A DNA stretch of 64,000 bases from Locusta migratoria (lineage: Eukaryota > Arthropoda > Insecta > Orthoptera > Acrididae), in NCBI GenBank assembly GCA_026315105.1, contig CM048746.1:639585398-639649397 (forward strand), given 5' to 3'. The notes under the pieces were generated by a model, which saw nothing but the letters and a program-made list of their open reading frames with translations, searched no databases and was not told the DNA's origin. A program made the position numbers and the translations under genes. Positions 10,922 through 22,347 of the stretch are shown piece by piece; position 1 is the stretch's first letter; every line of letters begins with the position of its first letter.

Positions 10922-10955
10922 ATATTTCCTGATACTGATTTACAAATTCAATTTA

Positions 10956-12470
10956 CCTTTTTCCTGGAGCGTAAGTGCTTCAAATTTTCCTCTGTAGCAA
11001 CTTTTCTATTTAGTAATATTGTAATCGAATACTTCGGTCTGTGGATTATAGTAGACAAAAATCCGAACTCCGTCAAGCTACATACACAGTACTTGATTAA
11101 AAAAATGTTGTAGCAAGAGGGTGGGAGGTAAGGAAGGGGAGGAACATCCATCATCCCTAGAAGCAAAGCGTAGAGGTGTTCCAAATGATCACAAAGAAAA
11201 GGAAGGTTTTTTTTTTTTTTTTGCCTGAGCCCATCATCAGACGATAGTGTACATTCCTATCCTGAGATAACAAAGTTATGTGAATGCATAGGTTACAAAG
11301 TTCATATATTTCTATCCTACTTGCTTGTACTGTGCACAGCTGAATTAAGATTACTTCTATTGCTTACACACTGAACTTCTTGCAGAGGAAGGTCTTTATA
11401 TAATACAGGAGAGATAGCTGTGTTCGTATCATTCCAGTTTTATTTGAGAGGTACACCAAGTTCAAGACAGCTGCATTTGCTTACATCAGCTGATGTGGTG
11501 CACCAAAGAATGGGACACATTTACAGATACGGAATACTGCAGTTAAAGGTCTTATTAAGAAACCATGGTAAGTAATATGTACTCGGGGCGATACCAGAAC
11601 ATCGCAGCTGTTTCATTCATTCGTAATGGTTATATAGCAATGTTGTATACTCTTTCATTTGCGACAAATCTCATATGAAACTTTCCACCGATTTCCTCTG
11701 TTTTTCACTACCAGGGAGCGCCTCGGACCCAGCACGGCTATGAGAATCGAGTTGAATTTCTTGACTATTAAATTAGGCTGTTTTACATGTTCGAAAACAC
11801 TGATATGTGGTAAAATTTACACAAAAGGAGATCGTCTCGGAAGAATTGGAATAGGAAGTTAAATTGCAGACAACGAGAACATTAGTATGTTCCGAAGTGA
11901 CGATTGACACCTCAGGTACCTCGCTTCAGCAACTGTCCTACAGCCTCTTAGAACCAGGATCTGCCATAGGTCTTCATAACTTGTTTTAAGCATGAAGACA
12001 TAGAAATATATATAGCATGAATGACATCCTGAGGTACAGTCAAACATGCTGGATTCACCGGGTTTCAAATTTAATCCTTTGTGCCCCTCAGGGGCTGAGC
12101 ATTAGCTTGTTGAATATGGGCTTGGCAAATCCGAGGTCTTGAATTGTGGATTGTGTCGCGAAAACAGTCCGTCACACCATAAGCTCCGTTCATGTTTCAG
12201 CGATTATTTTTGGCCGCGGCGATGGAATGTTGTACGTTTCAGACCCTGGGAATCTTAACTCTATCGTCCAGCTCTCGAGGATGGTACAAATCTCTATAAA
12301 AATACCTCAATGTCAAGGTGTGCTACGTGTCAAGAAGATGCATGACTGTTCAACAGTTGCTAGCGAGCAACCTCTGGGGAACCTGCCACACCCTATTGTA
12401 TTACGCTTACTAGGCAAGTGAGGCTCTGCCTCAGTAGACGTACATTTCCGTAGCTGCACGTGGGAACACA
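10956..12470. other. No recognisable gene; poly(T) tract
   Basis: Contains a T run at about 11206-11222 followed by GAGCCCATCATCAGAC, which recalls the Penelope-like termini in this window but lacks a complete hammerhead core. The stretch near 12080-12150 may belong to the 5' region of the LINE that follows. No gene is recognised. Confidence 0.4.
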
Positions 12471-13945
12471 ATGAAACGACCAAAGAATAGCGTTGGTGGA
12501 CACCAAACCGCCGCATCTAAGCGTGGACGAACTGAATTTAATGCTGCAACCTATGATCCCTTAATGTTTCCTTCCATAGCCACACCATGGGAAGAACGTA
12601 GGGTTCGTGAACAATGTGAGGCATTTGCCCCCTGATGCCCGTCTGCAGAAGAATAGACGGGGAATCATTTCTGTTGACTAAGCCCTTGTTTTTTGTTGAG
12701 AACACAGAGGACAAACTCGGTGATGTGAAGGGAATGTCCAGCCCAGTCCAGTCATGTGCGTTGCTCGCCTGTGATATGCTGGATGATCTTACTGTTAGCG
12801 TACACGAGCCTGAACATGGTGCAGTGAAGTATCTTTCATAGGGAATTTTTATTGCGGATGACTAACTTTTAAGAACTTGGAGAGGCAAGGAGTACAACTT
12901 ATTCGGCACATATATTCGCCTGTGATATGCTGGATGATCTTACTGTTAGCGTACAAGAGCCTGAACATGGTGCAGTGAAGTATCTTTCATAGGGAATTTT
13001 TATTGCGGATGACTAACTTTTAAGAACTTGGAGAGGCAAGGAGTACAACTTATTCGGCACATATAAAGGTTCGAAAGATAAAGGACAACAGGGCTGCCAC
13101 CTGTGCCTTCTTCTGGGCTTTCGAGGGTGGTTCATTGCCAGGGAAATCAAGGTAATGATCTACCAGTGGGATGTCAAGCCCTATATTCATCCCCCTATGC
13201 GCTGCTTTAAGTGCTGGAGGTTTGGTCACATGTCCTCCCACTGTGTTTCCGACCCCACGTGTCGGGAATGCGGACGTGCGTCATATCCAGACGTTCCATG
13301 TATTAATCCTCTGGTCTGTGTTTACTGTGGCCTACACCACTCTTCCTGCTCAACTGACTGCACAGTTCTTCAGAAGAAAGGAAAATAATGCAATATCAGA
13401 ACCTGGATAGGCTGCCAGATTTAGAGGCAAAGAAAAAGTATGTAAAGCTCCACCCTATGAACATTAAACCATCAGATGCCACAGCTGCAACTGCATCTCC
13501 GTCATCATCCCTGTAAACAACACCTACCTTTTCGTTTCCCATAGTCGGCCCCAACGCCCAACAGTTAACACCTGGCCACATAGTGTTTGGGGGTGCCTCC
13601 TCTTCTGTTATCCTCAAGGGTCCTACGAACACACAGATACAGGGGACATCGGTCCCCACTCCTGAGCAAGAGAAACTGCAGCCACCTTTGTTTCCTGTCG
13701 TAAGGAAGGGATCCCTTGGAACCCATCCTTTCAAGATTTCTTCCACTGGTGCAGAGGAAACCAGTGAGTGGCTGAAAGAGCCACCAACTGCTGGTCGCAC
13801 GGCCTTGAGGGCGTCCTCTGTCCCTGAGGATGAGTCCACAAAGCCCTCCCAGCAAGAGAAACCGAAGGTTACGTGTCAAAAGAGCGATGCTTCGATTGGT
13901 AGTCACTTGGTCAGTTATTGGAGATGTACTTCTGTGCTGGTCTAG
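12471..13945 (+). pseudogene. LINE ORF1 (gag-like, three zinc knuckles), broken
   Basis: An ATG at 12471 opens a short basic frame beginning MKRPKNSVGG, which stops at about 12635. Homology continues in other frames. Residues encoded at 13155-13388 contain CFKCWRFGHMSSHC, CRECGRASYPDVPC and CVYCGLHHSSCSTDC, the consecutive CCHC-type knuckles typical of ORF1 proteins of I- and jockey-type non-LTR retrotransposons, which bind the element RNA. A proline- and serine-rich tail follows at 13583-13945. A 151-bp tandem duplication (12765-13066) lies inside the reading region. No ORF2 follows, because a mariner element begins 400 bp downstream. Clade assignment is uncertain. Confidence 0.65.
12765..13066 (+). 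repeat. Two tandem copies of a 151-bp unit
   Basis: Units 12765-12915 and 12916-13066 are virtually identical: both begin TCGCCTGTGATATGCTGG and end GGCACATATA. The visible difference is CACGAG versus CAAGAG. The duplication lies in the LINE ORF1 remnant and is recent relative to it. Confidence 0.92.
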
Positions 13946-14327
13946 TCTACAGCTAAGCAAGCGTTCATTCAAAATGGTGATGTGTGCGATACGTTGGTGT
14001 ATGGAATGCAGTTTGACATATTGTGCATACGTTCATCTTGTAGAAATTTATTTCTTCTTCTTCTTGATTTTCTAAGAATCATGTTTCTGTAATAGATACG
14101 TGGTCACCAACTGTGCATGGGGACTGTGACTATATCTTCATCATACAATTTGTAAAGGTTGCTGTAATCAACGCATACGGTAACTATATCGTTTGTGTTA
14201 GCTGCGAGGAAATGATACATATAAGTGTTGCAGTATGTTATGACGTCCTGGTCAGCCTCTGTTTTGTCTTTCCCGGCCTGTCTTTTAGGACAGGTTCTGT
14301 TCAGGATGCGTGGACATCTAAGAGGGT
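13946..14327. other. No recognisable gene
   Basis: Unassigned sequence between the LINE remnant and the mariner end. Small open frames show no known motif. Confidence 0.45.
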
Positions 14328-14395
14328 AAGTCAAATATTATGCACCAAGTAATTATAAAATTTTATTATAATAAAATACGAAACTAACAACAACA

Positions 14396-16606
14396 TCATT
14401 TTTCGACATAGTCACCTTGCTTTTCAATGCACTTCGTCCATCGCTCTACAAGCTTCCTTATTCTCTCATAAAAGAAGGTTTTCGGTTGAGCTGCGAGCCA
14501 GGAATGCACCGCTTCCTTCACTGCATCGTCCGAGTCAAATCGACGGCCCCTTAATGCCTGTTTGAGTGAACCAAACAAGTGATATTCAAAAGGGGCAAGT
14601 ACTTCGAATTTGAGATTCTGGAGCGTTTCAGCAGTGTTGACAGCAGTATGCAGACGGGCATTGTCGTACAACAACACCTTCTGACAGCAATCCTCGGCGT
14701 TTGCTTAGAATTGCAGGCTTTAGCCTGTCAGTAAGCATCTCACTGTAACGTACACTGTTTATTGTTGTACGCTTTTCACCATAATGTTGCAGTACAGGAC
14801 ATCGTACATCCCAAAAAACTGTAAGCAACATTTTTCCTGCGGACGATTGGGTCTTGAACTTTTTCTTGCACTGCGAATTTGGATGTTTCCATTCCATAAT
14901 CTGCCGTTTACTCTTCGGCACGTAATGATGGATCCATGTTTCGTCACCAGTAATGATTCTTTCTAAGAAGTTGTCCCCTTCGTTACCATAGCGATCCAAA
15001 TGTTTTTTGCAGATGTCGAGGCGCGTATGCTTATGCAACTGTGTGAGTTGTTTTGGGACCCATCTTGCACAAACTTTACGAAACCCAAGTCTGTTGTGAT
15101 TAAATTCGCAGGCAGAACCATGTCTAATATGAAGACGATGAGCCACTTCATATTCATAGAATATATGACTTCAACTGCGATTGGGCAAAGCTGAAAATGT
15201 GTACCCAGCCGGGATTCTAACCCGGGTCTCCTGCTTTCTAGGCAGTTGCGCTGACCCCTACACCACTGGGGACACAGTGATCACCGCATCTGCAAGGACT
15301 ACCCATGCACGCCTCCCGTCAGCAGGGCGAAGCTGGGAATTTGTATCTGACGGGAGGCGTGCATGGGTAGTCCTTGCAGATGCGGTGATCACTGTGTCCC
15401 CAGTGGTGTAGGGGTCAGCGCAACTGCCTAGAAAGCAGGAGACCCTGGTTAGAATCCCGGCTGGGTACACATTTTCAGCTTTGCCCAATCGCAGTTGAAG
15501 TCATATATTCTATGAATATTAAGTAATAACAGCTGCAGGATCAGAATGTGACGTCTGTTCTTTCCGAACAGACGCCACATGTATATATATAATATGCCGG
15601 TGACGGGCAATGATCCTATCGTTAGTGGGGAGGGGTGGGCAAGTTTGAAGCCCTTACTCTTACGGGAATTAGTTAAACTACGAGTTTGAGTACTATGGGC
15701 AGGGCGAAGCTGGGAATTTGTATCTGACGGGAGGCGTGCATGGGTAGTCCTTGCAGATGCGGTGATCACTGTGTCCCCAGTGGTGTAGGGGTCAGCGCAA
15801 CTGCCTAGAAAGCAGGAGACCCGGGTTAGAATCCCGGCTGGGTACACATTTTCAGCTTTGCCCAATCGCAGTTGAAGTCATATATTCTATGAATATTAAG
15901 TAATAACAGCTGCAGGATCAGAATGTGACGTCTGTTCTTTCCGAACAGACGCCACATGTATATATATAATATGCCGGTGACGGGCAATGATCCTATCGTT
16001 AGTGGGGAGGGGTGGGCAAGTTTGAAGCCCTTACTCTTACGGGAATTAGTTAAACTACGAGTTTGAGTACTATGGGCAGGGCGAAGCTGGGAATTTGTAT
16101 CTGACGGGAGGCTTGCATGGGTAGTCCTTGCAGATGCGGTGATCACTGTGTCCCCAGTGGTGTAGGGGTCAGCGCAACTGCCTAGAAAACAGGAGACCCG
16201 GGTTAGAATCCCGGCTGGGTACACATTTTCAGCTTTGCCCAATCGCAGTTGAAGTCATATATTCTATGAATATTAAGTAATAACAGCTGCAGGATCAGAA
16301 TGTGACGTCTGTTCTTTCCGAACAGACGCCACATGTATATATATGATGAGCCACTTCATCAGTACTTAATCGTCTATCTAAGAGAATCATTTCAGGTGAT
16401 CGCTCAATGGTTTCTTCATTTGTGGCGGTAACCGGTCGTCCAGCTCCTTCATCGTGCCTAACACTCGTACGACCATTTCGGAATTTTTCAATCCACTTGT
16501 ACACACTTCGTTGTGGCAGAACACTGCTCCCTTACTGTACTGAAAGTCTTCTATGAATTTCGGCCCTTATACACCTTCCGCCCACGAAAAACCTATCACT
16601 GAACAT
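14396..16606 (-). pseudogene. Mariner transposase, split and frameshifted
   Basis: The likely start is the ATG at 16606 on the minus strand and the stop follows YVEK at 14396. The N-terminal part (16295-16504) contains VYKWIEKFRNGRTSV and GAGRPVTAT, the helix-turn-helix and linker region. The SINE complex then interrupts the gene. The catalytic region resumes at 15136 with TGDETWIHHYVPKSKRQ, where the first catalytic aspartate lies. A frameshift occurs near 14690, before YDNARLHTA with the second aspartate. The PxSPDLxPxDYHLFG block is shortened to LAPFEYHLFG, removing the third aspartate. With the insertion removed, the length would be about 334 codons, close to the family norm. The copy is dead for at least three independent reasons. 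Confidence 0.85.
15152..16344. mobile_element. Compound tRNA-SINE: inverted copy plus 2.7 tandem copies, 15-bp TSD
   Basis: The insert is flanked by GATGAGCCACTTCAT at 15137-15151 and 16345-16359. Its first 171 bp (15152-15322) are the exact inverse of 15347-15517, with a 24-base loop. From 15324 rightwards it is a tandem array of period 377: units 15324-15700, 15701-16077 and a partial 16078-16344. Each unit holds a tRNA-like head (GGTGTAGGGGTCAGCGC as A box, GGTTAGAATCCC as B box), a tail through TTCCGAACAGACGCCAC and a terminal TATATATAT. Units differ at only a few positions. The clean duplication shows the compound structure either inserted as a unit or grew after insertion. Confidence 0.88.
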
Positions 16607-16804
16607 TGCTTCTCTTCGGTGCAAATAAACAGCGGAGCAGCCATGATTAACAGCACGGCAGCGACAACGAAACTAACTGACGAAGCAGCTTGAAAATTGC
16701 AAAGATATAACAACAAATAAACAAAGCATGCGTCACCAACGTAAAACGTCAGTGCTACCAACATAAACAAATATATAGCAAAATTTCGGATAATAATTGA
16801 CTTA

Positions 16805-17209
16805 TACAAGTTTTATTAACAAGACTTTACACCAAATACCCAACTTTTATACATAGGTCGGTCTCTTCTCTTCTCCTCTCGCGGCGCCGTCTTCTGTACG
16901 ATTCTTGCTGCGCTGAGGCCTAGTGACTGCCTAGTTCGGAGCCAAGTTCAGATCTGCCTGTCCAGACGCATGTCAGCCTAGATATAGCCACTTCTCCGGT
17001 TGCTCTCTCCAGGATGCGCGGCGCCGGCGTGCAATTGGCTGCCGGTCGTCCGCTACCTTGTTCATGATCGTTCTCTTGCATTTGGCGTGTGGCGCAGATT
17101 TTACGCCACAACACAGTATATGTGGGTAGTATGATTGTGCGCATATGTCTCTTTATGACCTATAGAGGTTAGTTAAAGATCGCATTAAGAGCGATAGTAT
17201 AGCTGTGAC

Positions 17210-17259
<50 letters not shown>

Positions 17260-17438
17260 CTTATGTCTGTTATTAGAACAAACTTAATTTTTTCTTCATA
17301 TAGTAAGCTCTCATGTATTCGTAATCTGATGCGGTCAATGAATCCTGGCTTGCGCGAAATACCGATTTCGATTTGGTTACTCGTACGATTCATCGCAACG
17401 CAGAGGTGCTCCACAGTTGCGAAAATATATATTGATAC
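16805..17438. other. No recognisable gene; GC-richer block and long poly(T)
   Basis: A GC-richer stretch at about 16870-17100 precedes a T run of about 44 bases at 17212-17255, which could be the reversed poly(A) tail of an old retroposon on the minus strand. I could not identify the retroposon body. Confidence 0.45.
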
Positions 17439-17516
17439 TTACAAGGGGAGGCCAGGACGTGTGGATCCCGAATTTACTGCAAATTTCGTACAATCGTAGT
17501 ACTCCATGAGGACAAC

Positions 17517-17715
17517 TTTACTTTTTTACTTTTTTTTTAGCTTATGGGACTTAACTACGGGGTCATCAGTCCCTAAACTTACAAACTACTTATGAACTAC
17601 TTACGAACTAGGACGGCACAAATATCCATGCCCGAGGGGGGATTCGAACCCCCGACCGTAGTGGCCGAGCAGACCGTGACTGAAGCGCCTCAGTCCCCTC
17701 GGCCACCGCGGCCGG
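17517..17715 (-). mobile_element. tRNA-derived SINE (GGCCGAG family)
   Basis: The minus-strand copy begins at the 17715 end with GCCGGCCGCGGTGGCCGAGG and has B box GGGGGTTCGAATCCCCC. The target duplication CATGAGGACAAC lies at 17505-17516 and 17716-17727. It sits in the left TIR of the surrounding transposon; the right TIR has no SINE at that position. Confidence 0.93.
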
Positions 17716-18426
17716 CATGAGGACAACAAAACGTGTAAGTAGTAGCACGTACTCCTGAAGCGTTATTGATAAAATCGCTAGATAATTTCGAGCGGTTGTC
17801 AAAATATGTACCATATGTACCTGTGCGTTGATGTAACGGGAAAAATACGTGTAATCAGATGCACGTTTACTAAAAATACAATGTTATTTGCCAGTCTACA
17901 AAGTTTTATTATCACAAATAATATAATATTCATAACTAGCGGCTACTAAATGACCAAACGCATAAAGTGATACTGACGTGAAAATGTTTGCTTGTCCGTG
18001 ACTTAAGAAATCCCTTATTTCTGGAAGGCACCAAAACTACTTGTTACCTGCAAGTTTTGACCGCCACAGACGGTTTTCTAAAGATGTACAACTAATGTCG
18101 CTTTCGACATTACGAGTACACGTTTTTCGTAAAAACATCGAAAACATAAAGATAAACGGCAACAGCTGCATTGAATAAATGCTATGTTTCCGCATACGCA
18201 AGGTCTTCTAAGGTATTCCATGGAAAACAATCCTGGCTAACATTTTTAAAACCCCTCTTTCATCCGATTAATTGGGAAGCAAACCATGCATAACGAAGCA
18301 TTTCCTTAAATATCGGCGCTGATAGTTTGTCATGCAGTATCGATTGTATTTTAATAGAGTATCACGAGAAGCAGTTTCTCTTTTTCGATTAAATAAGAGC
18401 AATTTTGAAGACGCTTAATGAAATGT

Positions 18427-19798
18427 TTAACTTAACATGTAGAAATAAATATTGCACTGTTGGCAAACTGGCGTGCATTTTGAAGGTACAAGGCCTTCGT
18501 CATCGATGAAAATTTCGTCGAACGAACAAGGATTCGTTTTTACCCACCAAGAATCTTTTATTAATAAGAATTTTTCTTTCTTTATGTAGTGAAGCATGAC
18601 GCTAGATAAAAATGTACAATATAATTGCGTGGTAAGTTTCCCGGATTTCGAACATGTTACGACGTCATTCGGAAGGTCTTTCGTTAATTGATCAGCGGTG
18701 TTCTGATCCTTTGGTTCAAAGTTCCTCGTGGCTTCTCGCAAACAAAAAAAACACGTGCGGCAATAATTCGCCATACAATGTTACCGCGTATTGTGCCGTG
18801 TACGAGTGTGTGAAATTATTCATATCGCGCCTTCTGACAATTTCCGAATTTCTTCCGAACATGTCTGATCTGTATTGATAACGAATTCCGGATGTATGCC
18901 CTTGTCTACCAATTGAAACTTTGTCGTGGCTTCCAGCGTTTCTTCTGCAGATCCACATTCCCTCAAATTCACATACTGAGTGATCTTCCTCTGCCGAATT
19001 CTGTGCCGCGGTTTGAATTTTTTTAATCCATGAAAGCGATGCCTTGAAGATGAAGTCCTCAGACTGGAATTGATCTGCGGCAGCCAAACCCCACTGCTGT
19101 AGGTTTCTGGTTGTTATCTGAAAATTAAAATCAAAGTTTCATTTTATTAGTATAATTAGTTCTTCGAAAAAGGTTGTTGAAGATATAGAAAATGAGATGT
19201 AGAGTGATAAAAATCAACACTTAAATTCTGATAATTTTGGCTTCTTCTTGATACGGTCATACGTCCACAAATCACTTATCGAATATTTATCGATCGTTGA
19301 TCCTCCAATTTTATGTATTCTTCTCTTCAATTCGTCTTTTCTTCTCAAACTTCTAGAACCTTTTGTCTGGAGAGTTCGGAGACTTCATTTGCGATGTTGT
19401 TACCCTAGTTTAACAACTTTTATTTTGGCCTCCAACGGAACATAATCGCCTTTTGACGCCGTTTCTGTTGGCTCATAATCTTCATCGTCGGCCGAATTTT
19501 CTTCAACTTCACGAAATTGATCTTCTTCGTCTACTTTATCAAAATGAGTAAGGTCCTCCTCAATGATGAGTATTTTCTTCTTCTAACACCTCAATGGTAG
19601 CCCGATACAGTTCTTCTGCTATCGCCATTGCATCGGCAGAAATCGTTGCTGATCCTGCTGTATTAATGACGTCTGCTTCTTGAAGAAGACACAATAGACG
19701 AACGTGTCTTTGAAGCGCCGTTTTGCAACTGCACTATGGACTGACTATTCTTGAAATTCCTCGTCCGCAGTTCTCAACGAATCAGCTGTCACTTCCAT
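18427..19798 (-). pseudogene. DDE transposase-like pseudogene with probable intron
   Basis: The minus-strand ATG at 19798 opens MEVTADSLRTADEEFQE, which stops at once; acidic coding homology continues with shifts to about 19430. A TTTTAATTTTCAG acceptor-like site near 19117 precedes ITTRNLQQWGLAAADQF and KASLSWIKKIQ, a DNA-binding region. THSYTAQYAVTLYGELLPHV follows at about 18765-18830. The C-terminal part (18427-18774) carries KFLLIKDSWW with the second acidic residue. It ends TPVCQQCNIYFY, where I expect aspartate in place of the asparagine. I recognise the THSYTxQ/QPCDVYFY layout as an insect transposase family, but the superfamily name is uncertain. Confidence 0.62.
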
Positions 19799-20284
19799 TT
19801 TTTTAATCAGGATTTAAGGTTTTATACATGAAGAAAAATTCGTACGGACGTTATTTCTTCCCGCTACATAAGCAAGGTGTCACCGCTATGCGAGTTAACC
19901 TTCGAATGATTCCCATTCTACCCCAGTTGGAGAGTGGCCCTTCCCTCGTTGGTCGTTTAGTACTCGGTAGTTATAGATATTATATTATTTGTGATAATAA
20001 AACTATGTAGACTGCCAAATAACTTCGTAAATATAATAAAAGTACATGCGATAACACGTATTTTTCCCGTTACATCAATTACAAATAGTAAGTGTTGAAA
20101 ACAAAAATGACAAACGGGACTCCATCCAGCGATCAACCAGTACAGGGATCGGACGTTATTCACTCAGCTGCCGCCGCTTCGTGACAAAAACGGCCACGCA
20201 CAGGTGCATATGGCACATATTTTGTCGACCGACCGAAATTATCTAGCGATTTTCTCAATAACGCTTGAAATACGCGCTACTGCT

Positions 20285-20473
20285 CACATGTTTAAGGTTA
20301 AGAGAATTAACTGTGAGGTTATCATGCCCTAAACTTACAAACAAATTATAAACTAACTTATACTAAAGAAAGCAGAAACATCCATGCCCGAGGAGGGGAT
20401 TCAAACCCCCGACGGGGAACGGCCTCGGGTCTTGTAGCACAGCACCTCAATGCGCTTGGCCGTTCCGCCGCGG
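20285..20473 (-). mobile_element. tRNA-derived SINE, diverged variant
   Basis: A minus-strand copy of a related subfamily has a body with the complement of GAACGGCCGAG-like sequence and B box GGGGGTTTGAATCCCC. The target duplication TACGCGCTACTGCT lies at 20271-20284 and 20474-20487, inside the right TIR of the 17442-20572 element. More divergence than the 17517 copy implies an older insertion. Confidence 0.85.
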
Positions 20474-20575
20474 TACGCGCTACTGCTTACACATTTTGTT
20501 GTCCTCATGGAGTACTAGGAGTGTACGAAATTTGCAGTTAATCCACGTTCCAAACGTCGTGGTGTCCCCTTGTTA

Positions 20576-21707
20576 ATAGTATGAGATCAATCGTGCGCTA
20601 TGAAGTCTTTGTGACGATGGAGTGTCGGAATGTTTGTGTAAGTATTTTAGGAGGTGATACTATAGAGGAATTGCATTAAAATTTAATATAACATATATAC
20701 AATTTTTATTTAATACAGAGATATAGCTGTTAATATGAAACCCAAACAAACGTAGAGCAAATGTAAATCAATAAATTTTCACTGATTTATCCGTCTGTTC
20801 TTGGTAGTACTTAAAAGGAGTATTTTGTGTATGTTCCACAAGTTCATTTCAACTTAGGTACCCGATTTTCGGCTTACTAGGACATATTCAGACTTTAAAC
20901 TACGTCTAAAACCGGTTATTTACATAAAAGTCAATATGTTGATCTACCAAGAACCGACAAAAGAATCAGTCAAAATATCCAAATCAGTTTTTTGTACATA
21001 CCAAGAGCTGTATCTCTGTACCCAATAAAAATTGACAAACTTTGTATGAAATTTTAACTGCAAATCGTCTTTATTGCCATCTTTTAAAATATTTGCTATT
21101 TTCCCTGAAACATGCTGTAGTTATAGATGAAATATTTGTTTGGTGGACATTACTTGAAGCTTTATCAAAGTGAAAGATCTACGTAAAGATACCTGAGCTT
21201 GTTCAGCACATATATAGGCGCCTCAAAACACAGGGGCTGGAAATATGTAATCGAATTTTATAACGAGGACGTTAACACATGTGACCGACGTAGTTACGCA
21301 TGAACTGCACGAAAACAATTAAATACAGTTTAACAGTGGCAGTCTAAAAACAAATAAATGTTTCAGTCATCACAATGTATCATACAGTTTGAAAAAGTGA
21401 TGTTAATGCGGCGATTCATTTGCTGTAAGTTGACAACAAACGACGTAGACGCGTCAAGCAGACGACTCAGCAAATGCGTACCGTTTGAACGCTTCTTTGT
21501 AGTTCGACCGTCTATCGCAAGGGGCGCTGCATCTGACAACGACTTCCTTCTACGTGTTGCACGTCTCGTATAGACAGGGCTTAACACTGCGTAACTCGCG
21601 GCCAGCCACGCGCTTACAGAATGAACATTATTGGCTGCCATTGCGGTAATGGAAGGGGTATGCGCAGAATGGCTGGAAACTGGGCCGCCTTCGTGCGTGA
21701 CGCCGAC
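20576..21707. other. No recognisable gene
   Basis: Unassigned AT-rich DNA. Open frames around 21358-21641 on both strands show no domain I recognise. Confidence 0.45.
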
Positions 21708-22347
21708 TATAGTCTAAGGGTACGGCCATAGTGAACGGCTCCCCGCTAGCTGCTCGGCCGCTTAACTCGCAGCGGTCGGACCGCGCGCGCTGCAACGGCG
21801 CGATGGCAGCTGGTGGCGGCCACAGTGCGCAGCCAACCGCGCACCGGCTCATGCCAAATCATGACCAAAATTACTTTTCGATTTCCTTGCTGAAAAAAAT
21901 TACTGCATATGTATGAAACAAAGCTACATAGCACTCCGGTGTCAGTTTTTCGATAAAAATTCTCCTTCTGCTGTAAAAAAATAAAAACCACCTCTCCCGG
22001 TTTTGTGCGTTTTCCTTGACGTAGGATACTTCTCACTCGATTCTGAGGAAACTAATTGCCGTACATCACTGAGTTTTGCACATCTTGCAGGCTAACATAA
22101 CAGCTTCATAACGTAGTGTCTGTTTTTCCGGTATTCGCCCTAGTTATTACGATACTTAATCTCCAGTTAACATATCGCGTAACATTTGAAGCTTTTGCAG
22201 TGAAAAATATAATCGCTGACTACTTTTCGTTTGGTTAACTTTAGGTTATACATTACTGCGTACGACATGTAGCCAACATTGTGAAATTGTTTTTAAACCT
22301 GAATAGAAAGCGATACATCGCTCCAGTATAGCGAACAGAGTGTTGAA

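Larger units (their letters stand above)
7527..10955 (+). repeat. Direct repeat, copy 2, interrupted by a SINE and a DNA transposon
   Basis: Copy 2 of the repeat at 6354-7450 begins 77 bp after copy 1 ends. It is split by a SINE (7815-8011) and by a DNA transposon (8829-10921), after which homology resumes at 10922. Comparing the two copies defines both insertion points. A tandem duplication, or two adjacent insertions of one repeat, would explain the arrangement. Confidence 0.72.
14328..16802 (-). mobile_element. Mariner element interrupted by a SINE complex
   Basis: Imperfect inverted ends AGTCAAATATTATGCACC (from 14328) and AGTCAATTATTATCCGAA (minus strand, from 16802) are each followed outward by the dinucleotide TA, at 14326-14327 and 16803-16804, the hallmark of mariner insertion. 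The interior encodes a mariner transposase on the minus strand. Removing the 1.2-kb SINE complex and one copy of its target duplication leaves an element of about 1.27 kb, the usual mariner length. Confidence 0.82.
17442..20572 (-). mobile_element. Long-TIR DNA transposon with TTA target duplication
   Basis: The left end CAAGGGGAGGCCAGGACGT and the inverse of the right end (CAAGGGGACACCACGACGT) start inverted repeats that extend several hundred bases inward: 17442 to about 17955, and about 19955 to 20572. TTA at 17439-17441 and 20573-20575 flank the element as a 3-bp duplication. Each arm has been hit by an independent SINE. A minus-strand transposase pseudogene lies between the arms. A TTA duplication is typical of PIF/Harbinger, but the coding remnant looks more like a DDE protein of another type, so no superfamily is assigned. 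Confidence 0.8.

Noticed and set aside
13050..13241. Minus-strand 63-codon frame
   Set aside because: It lies opposite the LINE zinc-knuckle coding strand and has no motif.
15391..15471. Real tRNA genes in a tandem cluster (15.4, 15.8, 16.1 kb)
   Set aside because: The heads are repeated in a 377-bp SINE array with a shared SINE tail and one target duplication; the tRNA-like part is degenerate.
15324..16344. CRISPR-like array of regularly spaced repeats
   Set aside because: The period is 377 bp with the whole unit repeated, no short repeat-spacer pattern, and the setting is eukaryotic.
21731..21916. Alanine-rich small protein
   Set aside because: GC-rich composition creates the frame; both strands are open and no family is recognised.
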